The notes beneath the pieces are model-generated. The model did no database searches. It was not told the origin of the DNA and saw only the letters and a program-made list of their open reading frames with translations. Below, piece by piece: positions 24,456-35,559 of a stretch of DNA of 64,000 bases. The stretch lies in contig MU839145.1 of assembly GCA_030685235.1 (NCBI GenBank), forward strand, positions 124,001 to 188,000, given 5' to 3'. Positions within the stretch are counted from its first letter, which is position 1, and every line of letters begins with the position of its first letter. Source of the stretch: Copromyces sp. CBS 386.78. Lineage: Eukaryota; Ascomycota; Sordariomycetes; Sordariales; Sordariaceae. Both the position numbers and the translations under genes were made by a program.

Positions 24456-26136
24456 AGTAGTAACTACAATTAAACGTTCAATAACCCATCGCGAAAAGAT
24501 CTTGCAATCCTTTTTGACTAATTCGCTGATTTTTCCTATCGCGAACTTACCTAGTCCGATTTGTAAGATCGATAGTTTGTCTAGGACGTCGACCTCGCGA
24601 TCACCAATACTATACTTCTAGTCAACTCGCTGATTTCTCCTTTCGCGAGCTTACTAGTCCGATTCGTAGGAGATCTAGTCTATCTAAGACGTTGACCCCG
24701 CGATCACTATCGCAAGCGGTCCTCTTAACTAAGTACACTACGCGCAACTACACTAGAGCTTCTAATTTATCGATAAAGATTATTATCTTCTAGCTTCCTC
24801 GCTATAAGATGCATTAGACGACCGTTAATTAATATTACTACTAAACTAAGCCTCGAATCCTTTAAGCGCACTAACCGACCGCGAACCAGACTCTCCCTAA
24901 AATGATAAACTTCTCGACTGCTCTCTCGCGAGCTAAGCTTCCTACTATTACGACTTTTAATTTACTATTTTTAGTGATGAAAATATAGGCGTTGTGGTAA
25001 ATTCCAAGATTAATACTTTTAAGCGCTTCTGTTAATATTAAGCAACTTCATTACTAGAATCCGCCTCTTTCGATGACTCTACTATACCTAAGCGTTATTG
25101 CCTAGCCGAATTGAGTAGCCTAGCCGCTCTATAGAGCTCTCTAGCGCTCTCTAGAGTTCTCTAACACTTGGATTAATCTATATAATAATATTTTTTAGCG
25201 GATTTAAAGTTTTCAATTTCCCTTCTATTACTAAATAACGAGGTCGTTGCTCCCTTTCTTCGTGTGCGGGTAGCCAACCGAACGGTTCTCTTATTAATAA
25301 TACCAAGGCATATCACTAACTTCGTACCCTTGGTCCTACTCAGTTCCGTTGTTTCTGCCTTTCTTTTTTTAATAACTTAGCGGATCTTTTCGGCTCCCTA
25401 ATAGCGTGGCCTACTTCGCTTTAAAGCTATAAATTAAGCGGTTCTCTTATTAATAATAATAAAGTATTATCGCTAATACTTTATACTTTTGCTTGGTTCT
25501 TAATAATAATACTAAGCACTAGCGTTATTAAATCCGTAGTAATGCTTCCTACTTCTTGAGTTTCCGCTTAGCCCCGTTAGTTTTACCTTCCTTTTTTTAA
25601 TAATTCAACGGATCTTTTCGGTTCTCCCCGGAAGTCAGAGCTCTTTACGGCCGTTACTATCCCGCCAGCTCGTACTAGCTAGTTAAAAAACCCCTATTTT
25701 ACCCCCTTTTTACTTCTTTTTTATTTATTTATAGAATTACCTTTCTCAGCGGATTTAGTACTTTTTAAGTGCTTCTCTTTTGCAAATACTTCTCTCTCTT
25801 TCGAATGCTTCTCTTTCGAATACTTGCTTCTACTTTCTAATTACTATACCCTCGTTCCTTCGATATAGGAATGACCTTCACGAGCCGCTACCTAGCTTCC
25901 CGGAATTTAACGGACCTTCTCGGATTTCGACTATTTCTACTACTATAATTTTGTTGTATCCCGTTCCGCCCCGGAGTATCCCGGATGGATAGATACTTCG
26001 GAGGAGACTTATTCATTATCGGAGGAGACTTAGAAGATTTCGGAGAAGATTTATTTATCTTTGGACATTTTCGGATATAGTTATCTTCGTAGATAGATAC
26101 TTCGGAGGAGACCTGGAATTTGTCGGAGTAGACTTG
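24456..26136. other. Degraded interior of the 289-bp-LTR element
   Basis: AT-rich, RIP-mutated. It contains diverged internal repeats, for example segments with TCGCGA..TTAC..AGTCCGAT..GTAGGA near 24535-24600 and 24625-24690. Repeated GGAGGAGACTT-type units occur near 25998-26030 and 26101-26135. No gag or pol motif was recognised on either strand. Confidence 0.5.
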
Positions 26137-26141
26137 GACGT

Positions 26142-26361
26142 TATCACGGGGTAACACCGTTGGGGGTGAGGTAGGATAAACGTAGTTGTACGAGGAAGGA
26201 AAGAAGGAGGAGGGAGGAGTGCGGTCTAGATATAAGGCAAGCTGTACTGTGCCCTAGATCCGGGACCGAGGTCTACTAGTACGTATATGCGGTCCTATTA
26301 GCCAATGGCCAATAGACTCGACCATGCAGTACCTAGTGCTATTATAAGTAATTTTATAATA
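26142..26361 (-). repeat. 3' LTR of the minus-strand gypsy element (220 bp)
   Basis: Aligns gap-free with 30079-30298. Shared landmarks include GAAGGAAAGAAGGAGGAGGG and CCGGGACCGAGGTC, with a CCAAT-type pair in the middle (GCCAATGGCCAATA). Confidence 0.9.
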
Positions 26362-27599
26362 TTACCTCCCTATAAAAGAAGTTTATAGAACTTCAAACGA
26401 TCTATTTAGTATATATATATAAAATAATAGATCATCCCTTATTCCAATTCCTCGATCTATAATTCAATGCCTATAAACTATATTTAAATAACGTTATTAT
26501 TACCCTATTAGTACGTTCTAACTTCTAGACGTACCTTTACGTTCTTTATTAGGGGCCGTTTTCCCTACTAGACTTCTGCTAACCTTTTAAATATTTTGTA
26601 AAAGAATTTATTTATCTTCTTTAAATCTTTTTCGGATAAGGGTTCGAACTCCCAGCTTACTAATTCGATTATAGTTTCCCGTACCTTATAGCCTATTACG
26701 ATGTCCGCTACGGCGGTATTAATTTGTTCTTTTAGGTTAGTAATGCGTTTGGAGCGTTTTGGGGGCGGGGTTGGGGATGCCGTATAGCGTATTTAGGGTA
26801 CGGGCGATACTATATAGTGTATTTAGAGTATAGGCGACGCCGTATAGCGTATTTGGGATATTGGGGCCTTCTACTTTAGGATCCGCTTTTAAAGTATAGT
26901 TTTAATTTTTGGCCAATTTTTAACTACTAGTAGGATAGGGGTATTTAGGTAATTGCGGTAAAATGCGATAATAGAATCCCTTATTCCTTTAATATTATTA
27001 AGGGGTTCGTTAGTAGGATTGTAATATTTTTATTTTATAGTATAGAATTAATAATAGTTGCCTCTTCATTAGAAATAGTTTAAGAATTTATTAAGTTTTT
27101 ACTTTATTACCTCTTCGTAATCGTTAATACGGATTATAACTTTACCCTTATTAGTTTATACGTCGCCTTATAATTCCCTTTAGCTAGGGAGGCTTTTATA
27201 ATAAAGTTTTATTATAAAAATATAGAATATTAGCGAATACTTTATATTAGCGGGTAAAATAAGTTTAATAGTATAGGATTATACTTAATCTATTTTAAAA
27301 GGGTTTTCTTATTGTAAATATAGTTTATTATACGGTTTGCCGTTATTAAAGTTAGTCGTATTAAGTATAACGAAATTACTAGCGCAGTATTTTAATATAT
27401 TAGACTGATTTTTATTGGCGTTAGCTTCGTATTAGTCTTGTATTTTCTTTGTAGAGGTATGTATATAGTTTTATATAGCTTCGAAACGAGTAAGTAATTC
27501 GTTGGCCTTTAGGTACTCTTTTTATTATGCCAGCGAGAAATTTTCTAATAGTACGACCGTTACTAGTTCGATGCCTATACGGGGGTAAAAATTATAATT

Positions 27600-29130
27600 A
27601 GTAAAGAAAGGAATTATATTTATAATTTTGGATATTATATTATTGTTTGCGAATTCCGTTAATAGTAATTATTATACTTAATTTATTTATACTTAATTAA
27701 TAAAGGTTTATAAATATTATTCTATTTTTATGTTAATACGTTCTATTTAGGTATTTGTTTATAAGTGGAAAATGGAATTTAATAACCTTTTGATAGTTAG
27801 GCGTTTATAAATGGTAAATTAGAAAAGAGAGATAAATTGTAAGTTACGGTCGGAAACGACGGTATTAGGTAGGTTATAAAGGGTGTAAATATAGTCGATA
27901 AATCGGTCCGCTAGTTCTTCCGCTTCTATAGTAACGGTTGGGATATAGTAATATATTTTTATTAAACGGTCTACAATAATAGTAATATATTTAAATTTCT
28001 AATTTAAATGTAAGTTTTCTGGTAATAGAGAGATATAACTAATTAAAATGTTTGTTTATAGTATATAGGTTATAAGTATAGGCTTGAGGTAATTTGCTTT
28101 AGTTCGTTGTAATACTTTTATCTTCGAATATATTAGGTAGCCTTTGTAGTAAATTCGAACGGTTTCTACTATACCTAATTAGTACTAATATTCGTTTATT
28201 TATACCTATATTTTATTTCTATTTAAATAGCTGGCCGTTAGCGATAAATAGGCGTAGTAGATAAATAATAGATAGGTAGCGGTATTATTAGGGTCGATAA
28301 GTACCCTCCCTTTGTAGTAAGCCTTACCTCCCATTGTAGAATATTCGGCGAAAGCGATTTTGAACTTTTTTTTAATATAAGGGCGCTATTTAGTACGATT
28401 TAGGTCCTTTAAGTAGTTGACGGCCTTTTATATTAGGGTTGACCAATTGTAATTTTTATTAAAAATATTATCGGTTGATTTATCCGGTTCTTTTAAGGTA
28501 TTTAAGGATAGTAGGAATATTTTTTTATTGAAATTGAGGTCGTTATTAGTTATTATAGCCGATAGAAAGAGATATCCTTCTTTAAAGTAGGCCAGGTTAA
28601 TAAGTTTACGGTTCTTTACTTTTAAGCGATAATCGTTTATATTTAGAGGTATATTTTCTAATTTCTTGCTTAGTACGTTGGGGCGAAGATTTTACAATTC
28701 TAGCGTATAGCGGATTAAAAAGTTGAAACGTAATAAGAATTGTAATTATTGTATGTAGCGGGGTATAAGCTACTTATTCGTTATAAAAGTCTTTAAATTT
28801 TTATAATCTATAACGATATTGAAAGGTTATTGGGCGCCCTTTAATTCTAGGTGCTATTTTTCTAGGGCTTTAACAATGGCGAAGAGTTCTTTATTATAAA
28901 TATTATAATTATACTCTATTATTGAATGCCGTACTAAAAAGTACGCGATTAAGTAGAACACATTATTATTTTTATATTGGGAGAGGGTATTGTTAGAGGC
29001 CTAATTTGAAGCGTTAGTTTTAACGATTGTTTTTTTAGACTAATTATAGATGCGTATTTATTTAATTGGGTCCTCTTCTTTAATAATAGGTATTATATAT
29101 GGCGATAGAATTTTGAAGGCGTTGTTTCTA
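27600..29130 (-). pseudogene. Ty3/gypsy RNase H and integrase relic
   Basis: On the minus strand, about 29080-28620 translates to a clear gypsy RNase H: KTNASN, YNIYNKELFAIVKALEK, HLELKGAQ, DYKNLKTFIT. Stops stand where Trp or Gln is expected. Further along (about 28030-27880) the integrase core is visible as IVDRLIKIYYYIP and EELADRFIDYI. G-to-A and C-to-T changes account for nearly all deviations. Non-functional. Confidence 0.8.
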
Positions 29131-30078
29131 AAGTACGAGAGGATTTGCGTAAATTTATAACGCTTATTTTAATTAAATTATTAGGTATTTTGGAATTAGT
29201 ATAATTAGATTTTATTATATTAATTTTGGAAAGTTTTAGTACGTTTGACGGTAAAGGTATTTTTATTAGTATAAATAGTAGGGTCCTTATTTATATAGGT
29301 TTTCGGGGTGGCTATAGTAGTTTCGTTATTAGAATTAAGAGCGGGGATAGAGGCGGGTAGAATGATTTTATTGCGAACGGCTTTCTTAAGGGCCTTGATT
29401 TAGGTTTCGGCAGTTTTTCTAAGTTTGGTATTAACTTCGCTAGAGGTAGTAAGGTTGTACTTTAGTTAAAGTACTTTTTATTAAAGAGTAGTAATAATAT
29501 TATCCTAAGTGGCGATTTATTGGTAGGCGGCCTTTAAGGAATTTTGAACGGCGTTAACGAACGTATTAACTTAAACGAGGTTTGCCTAGATTAATTATAT
29601 GAAAGCGACGATAACGTAAGGGAAAATAGCGTATTAAGCGAATTTAGAAGTAGTATTGAGGATTTTTTCTATAATTAGGTTATTTAGGCGTTAGGAAATA
29701 ATATTATTAAAGGATTTAATAATATTTTTAAAAAGTTATTTGTATTTAGAATTGACGATAGCGTTGATTGCGGAGATAGTAACGTTGAAATTAGTAACGG
29801 GGGCCGATATTTATAGTAATTAATTTAATTAATATATTTATTCGCTATTTTGTAGTATAAATAGAATTTGTTTGTTAGCTACTTTGTAGTTGGTTACGAT
29901 GCGACGAAAAAGAGGTATAATTGCGATGTAATAAAAGAGAGGTGTAGTCGCCGTACGACGGTTTTTGATTTTAATTGCGGTATAACGAAATTGCGGGTTC
30001 GTCGGAAATATTTATAACGGCGGCGATGAATTTATTTTGAAATGTACGCGCGTAGTATAATAGTAAAGTATAATTAAT

Positions 30079-30298
30079 TATTATAGGGTAATATTATTAA
30101 GGGTGAAGTAGGATAAATATAATTGTACGAAGAAGGAAAGAAGGAGGAGGGAGGAGTACGGTCTAAATATAGGGCAGGCTATACCGTGCCTTAAATCCGG
30201 GACCGAGGTCCACTGGTGCGTGTATGCGGTCCTATTGGCCAATAGCCAATGGACTCGACTATGTAGTACCTAGTGCCATCACAGGTAATCCTATAATA
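30079..30298 (-). repeat. 5' LTR of the minus-strand gypsy element (220 bp)
   Basis: Partner of 26142-26361, identical in length. GACGT follows immediately at 30299-30303. Confidence 0.9.
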
Positions 30299-30348
30299 GA
30301 CGTTTAGGCTATTGAGGATAATAGTTTCTTTTTCTGTAAGCCGGTATA

Positions 30349-30637
30349 TAATAGGGGAATCCTTAGATTCCCTACTATACTTGTATTATAGCTTAGACTA
30401 GTCGTAATAGCCCAGATTAGTTGGGCTGCTATAGAGGCTCTAGTACTATGCCTAGTCGCTAGTATACAGGCTACCCTGTAGCCCGTGTCCTGGGCTCTCT
30501 GCGAAGTATATATATTGCGCGCAGACGGCTAGCTGGAAGCTAGACCTTTCCTCTTACAATATCTCTTCTTTTCTACACACAATATAGCCTTATTTCTATA
30601 ATCCTATATTATATGCAATCCTTCTTATCCCGTATTA
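30349..30637. repeat. LTR, right copy (289 bp)
   Basis: Partner of 24167-24455. It is more RIP-changed than the left copy (for example CATGACAGCCC became CGTAATAGCCC). GTAAT follows at 30638-30642. Confidence 0.9.
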
Positions 30638-30642
30638 GTAAT

Positions 30643-31490
30643 ACTTTTATTAATAATTTTATAAAGCCTAGCTAATAATAAACGGTTACCTCTATATTTA
30701 ATATTTTCCGCGCTACTTATAAAATTATATTTAAGAATAAATATAAAAGCTCCTCGCTATTAATATTAAAACTCTCCCTTATAGTATTAATAATCTTCTT
30801 ATTGTACGGCTAAAGAATATATATTATATATTCGAGAAATAGATATATATTAAGAAAGAGAGGAGTTCGTAGATTTCTCTCTATAAATATTACTTTATCA
30901 AAGTGTAGGGTAATAAAGAAGTCGATATTATATAATATTATAAATATTATTTTACAATTTTTAATAATATATATTATACCGAGGTCGTCGTTATTATATA
31001 ATTTTATAGTCGTTTATTAATAAATTAAATAATAATAAATATCGCTACCACTTCCCTTAATAAATATTTATACTAGAAATATAACAAATTACTACCGCTA
31101 ATTACTAATGAATTTAATATAAAATGCTTACAATTTATCGCTAATTATATTATTAAAAATAGTTTTAAATAGTTATTTTTAAAACCCGTTGTAAATAATT
31201 TTAAAAAATTATTTTTCGATTAAATTATCGACGCCGATATATTATTTAGTGTAATTGAAGCGCCGGAATTTAGAAATTTAATATTATTAATATTCTAATA
31301 ATTCATAATTAAATTATTATTATTAAACTGGAATATAATTAAAGTATAGGTGAAAGATGGGTATAACGTTTATTTTAATATATTAAGATAGAAATTCGTA
31401 AAATCCTTATATAGGAAGTACCTTTCCTTCGACCTTTAGACTTCTTTTAACTAATAGTCCTTCCTTAATTTTATTATTTATTATATTAGC
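30643..31490 (+). pseudogene. hAT transposase relic, N-terminal part
   Basis: Plus-strand reading after the first insertion. Near 31250-31300 it reads VIEAPEFRNLILLI, the family motif corresponding to FSxVExPxFRxL in fungal hAT transposases. Then come VKDGYNVYFNIL and KFVKSLYRKYLSFDL, with stops at Gln/Trp positions. The frame continues beyond the gypsy insertion at 42550. Confidence 0.72.
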
Positions 31491-31495
31491 GTTAA

Positions 31496-31679
31496 TGTAA
31501 GAAGAGAGGCAACCAGGCCAGTCAGGGACGACTGGGGCACCATAGGCAATGCACCATAGGCAATCACACCCGTATTGGGGAACTTGTATTTAAGTAGCAA
31601 ACTCTACGAGTATACTCTTCTTCTCTCTTCTTTTTAATTAATTAATACAATTATATTATCGCACGTTGTTCATCTTATA
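31496..31679 (+). repeat. 5' LTR of the chromovirus (184 bp)
   Basis: Starts TGTAAGAAGAG and ends TTCATCTTATA. It contains a perfect 14-bp tandem duplication (GCACCATAGGCAAT twice). Differences from the 3' LTR are transitions. A possible primer-binding site (AGTGCCC) begins within two bases of the LTR end. Confidence 0.92.
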
Positions 31680-33099
31680 TAGTGCCCAATAATAATTAAT
31701 ATTAAACTACTATACTATACTTTTCTTATCTATTTTAGATTCCGTGGAATTATCTTTTCCCGTTAATCGTAATTCGACGCGTAGTTCGACGTAACCCCTG
31801 TACCCTTAGCTGTATATCATTAATCCGACCTAATTACGACGTTTAAATTAGTTATACTTAACCTAATTATTATATTAGTTATTTATATTAGACCTAATAT
31901 AAATAATCCGATAGTCTAGGATTTACGTTATATATTAAATTTCTTTTATTTTAATTTAAAGATTAGATAGGTATTATATTTCCTTTAGTATAAGCGCAAT
32001 ACGTTTAATTAAATTATTAAAGTACTTTTAAACCCGGATAATACTACATTTATTTTAACTATTACGCGAATAATACGTTAAGCCTAACGGCGACGTTAGT
32101 ACTATACCCCAATAATTAGGTATTAAATTATTATATACTTAAATAATTATTTGAAAAAGCTATTGAAAATACTATTGTTAACGTTATAATAGATAGACGA
32201 TTATTACTGCTACCGCCCGAATTAACTACGCCGACGGTACCCCTCCTATTGGTTTATCCTTATAACTAGTTGTTCCGACCCTAATAAATTCAATTACGTT
32301 ATAAATAATAGGTTATTTAGAGTAGTTCTCGAATTGACGATTCGTTAAATAATAATGTTAGCTATCTTTTATATAAGGAAGGATAATACCCGGCCCCTAT
32401 ATAATACGATAGTACCCCTACTAAGAGCAATTATAATAAAGATTCGCCGGCTCTTCCGAATCAGAGTATTATAGCCGAAGATTCGTACGGTAATAGAAAC
32501 GACTAAATTTCGTTTAAGTTTAATAATTAGTCTTTCTATAATTTAACGTCGGAACTTTTTTCGTTACCGGATATCGAATTATATATAGCGAACGAAAGCG
32601 ATAAATAGTATTAAATATAGTAATTTATCGGTCCTTAAACTCCTATAAATTAAATTAGAAGTCGCCGATACTTATATAGACGTAAATTTATCCCTAATTG
32701 TAAAGAAGGTACTTTAGTACTCCGTATTTTAGTATTTAATTTCGCCGGTTTAGAAGGAGCTTCCTATAATTAAATATAAGTGCCCTAATTAAATTTAAAC
32801 GTTTAATTAGAAGTATATACTTATAATTTAGGAGCCGTAAAGTAAGATGTAGAAAATACGTTATTTTACTAATAAAAATTGAATAAGGATACGGAAATAG
32901 AAGTTCTAGCCGAATATTTAGATATAGAAAGAACTGGTATTCGAAGGTAGCTTCGAATAGATATTAGCGAAATCCGGTATAATAATAATTAGTAGACTAG
33001 TAGTAATTTAATTTAATATAATTGAAATTAATAAGTTGAAGTAGAGGATATTCCGATAGCCAGTATATAAATACTAATATATACCTAAATATATAATAT

Positions 33100-35500
33100 A
33101 AATAATTATAGTTATCTGAGGTAAGCTTCGGTAGGTTCGGATATTTCGATGATTAATACGCCCGCTAAATTCGAAGTTAATACTTTAGTAAAAGTAATAG
33201 AAATATTATTAGAACGGATAATTAGATATTTAACTGATTTCGGTTTTAAGTAGACGCCTTTAGAAGAAAGATTATCTTCGGGCCCGAATAATAAATAGCT
33301 ATTATATTTTATAAAGGAATTATTATACTTTCTTTAGAAAATATAAAGTAGAGTAGAAATTATTATAGAATTATTAGGTAACGAAGAATTCGGTAATAAC
33401 CCTATTAAACCCTATCGTTTAATAATACTATTTCCGATAATGCCCGATAGGATATAAGAGTAATAAGGGTAACCCTGAAATATTAATAAACAATAGTTCT
33501 ATAAGCTTCGTTAATTAATTAATTATTTTACAATAGGAAAGAGCGAAATAACCGCCGATAAAGCCGGTTATAAATAATTATTGCCTAACCCGACCTCTTT
33601 ATTAGAATTATTAATTAAAATATTAAAGGTAGAATAATACTCCGCAAAGGAAAATACTATTCCTACTTTAATAAAAGGAAATAGTCCTTTAAAATCCGCG
33701 ATTAGAAATAAGTAAAATAATAAAGAAGCTAAGAAAGTAAAGAAAGGGAAAGAAGTAGCGAAATTTAAACGGGTATTATAAACTTTTTTTAAACTTATTA
33801 ATACCTTAGGTTTAAAGGTTAAATTATTCTCCTAATTTCGTATTCTTTATTATAACCTTCGAAATCCGCCTAATATTAATTAGAATAATCCGTCCTTAAT
33901 AATTTAACGATATTTAATTTTATTAAATATATTCGGCCTATTTCCTAGAGATTAGTAAGTAATCGAATTACTATTTAGTTCCTAAATATCGTTATTAAAA
34001 AAAATATTTGAAAAATATTTATTATTACGAAAGAAGTTATTAAATATAGATCGTAATTAGTAAATGCCTTTAGGGTTCCGAAAAGTAATCGAACAACGCC
34101 GATTAATTTATAAATTAATTATAACAGATTAGTAATATTATAATAAGCCCGAGGGCAATCCTTAAAGAGATAATCCCGGAGGAAGTCAAAATAATAATTA
34201 ATTTAAAGACGGCTTAAATAAGGACGAAGAAGAGCGTTATATTATTAGGATTATTAAAGTTGCCGGTAAACTATAAAATAATAAATTTAATTATTTTATT
34301 CGTAACTTCGTTAAAGTAATTACTATTACTTCGCTAAGCGGCTAGAAAATTACTATAGTAGGCTACTTCTAACTAAACGCTAAAAGAAAAGACGGCAATA
34401 CAAGTAAAGATTATTTCTACTATAAAAATAAAATATATTATACTTCTCCTTATCTATTTATCGAAATAATTCGAAATAACGCTATAAATAATGAAATTAA
34501 AGAGGATATATTATACTACAATCTATATTAATTATTTGTTGAGAGAGCGAAAATATAGTATATAAATTAGTTTAGTATTAAAAAAAGAGCAGTAGTTAAA
34601 TAAAACTTTAATGCCTAATTTATTAAAATATTAATACGCTAGAAAATACCCCGCGCCCAAATATTAATAAAATTTAATACTTTATAATATTTTTATAATA
34701 ATTATTATACGGGCAAGCCCGTTCGCAACTTAGCTATAAAAGTAGTTTACTATTTAAAAGAGTTAGGAAAAAAAAACGTTGGAACCTATATAGCCTATAT
34801 TTATAATACCCTATATCCTAGCTTTAAGAATACCGTTTAAGAGCCTTCAAATAATATATCCCTCGATAACTAATTAATTTATTTAAATTATTATTTAGAG
34901 ATATATTGTATAAATATTATCGATAATCTAGGTGAATATAGTAATAATTTTAATAAATATATATTTAAGGCCTAATTAGAAGGCAAATTCTTAATATTAA
35001 TAAAGGCTATTAAAGCGGTAAATTTCATTAAATAAGACGAAGAAGCGCTTAAAACCGATAATACCCTATAAGGTCGTAATAATTTATACGGTAGAGGCCG
35101 TACTAATTCGTTTTTAAACTATCGCGGTAGTTTATTTTTAAATTATTATAGTAGTTTATCTTTAGGCTATCGTAGTAATTTAATTTTAAGCTATTGCGGT
35201 AGTATATTTATAAGCTATTATAGTAGTTTATTTTTAAATTATCGTAGCGGTAGCCCGTTTTTAATTTATTAGACTGGTTTATTTTTAAATTATTGAAGCG
35301 GTTCTAATTATCGTAATAGTTTATTAAGAAGTTATTACGGAGGTTTATACTAGGGCGGATCATTTTATAATCCGGGACTATATAAATAGATAAAGGAGTA
35401 TTATCTTTATAAATATATATATTATTAGTATTTTAAATTTAGTCTAATCCGAAATAGGGTTTATTCGGTAATTAACGAATAATATATTTATAAGCCGGTA
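33100..35500 (+). pseudogene. Chromovirus gag relic with octapeptide repeats and degraded zinc knuckle
   Basis: A long plus-strand frame is interrupted only by TAA/TAG/TGA at expected Gln, Arg or Trp codons. Legible stretches include KPEGNP, NPGGSQNNNQFKDGL and YSNNFNKYIFKA. Near 35395-35450 a CCHC-type knuckle is recognisable by spacing, but its cysteines have become tyrosines (TGY to TAY), as expected from RIP on the opposite strand. The true start may lie further upstream. Confidence 0.65.
35111..35327 (+). repeat. 24-bp (eight-codon) repeat array in gag
   Basis: Six in-register 24-bp units run from 35111 to 35254, each translating to a variant of L/F-x-NYRGSL (for example LNYRGSL, LGYRSNL). 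Less regular copies continue to about 35327. It lies just upstream of the zinc knuckle and resembles an RGS-rich nucleic-acid-binding linker. Confidence 0.8.
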
Positions 35501-35559
35501 GATAAACCCGATTTGGAAGGAGAATATTATTTATAAAATAATTATAATAAAGTTAGCGA

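Larger units (their letters stand above)
26142..30298 (-). mobile_element. Minus-strand Ty3/gypsy element nested in the LTR element (220-bp LTRs, TSD GACGT)
   Basis: LTRs of identical length (26142-26361 and 30079-30298) are flanked by GACGT at 26137-26141 and 30299-30303. A polypurine-like tract (GGGAGGTAA on the minus strand) abuts the left LTR, making that the 3' LTR. Minus-strand RNase H and integrase relics confirm orientation and superfamily. The interior is only 3.7 kb and I found no reverse-transcriptase palm, so it is probably deleted as well as RIP-mutated. This is a third-level insertion: hAT, then LTR element, then gypsy. Confidence 0.9.
24167..30637. mobile_element. LTR retrotransposon nested in hAT (289-bp LTRs, TSD GTAAT)
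   Basis: Two direct repeats of identical length (289 bp) bound the element. GTAAT occurs directly outside both ends (24162-24166 and 30638-30642). A second LTR element sits inside it (26142-30298). Without that insert it is only about 2.3 kb, too short for a full gag-pol, so it was a non-autonomous or internally deleted element. I could not identify the superfamily or fix the orientation. The LTRs keep many CpA/TpG sites while the interior is AT-rich. Confidence 0.9.
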
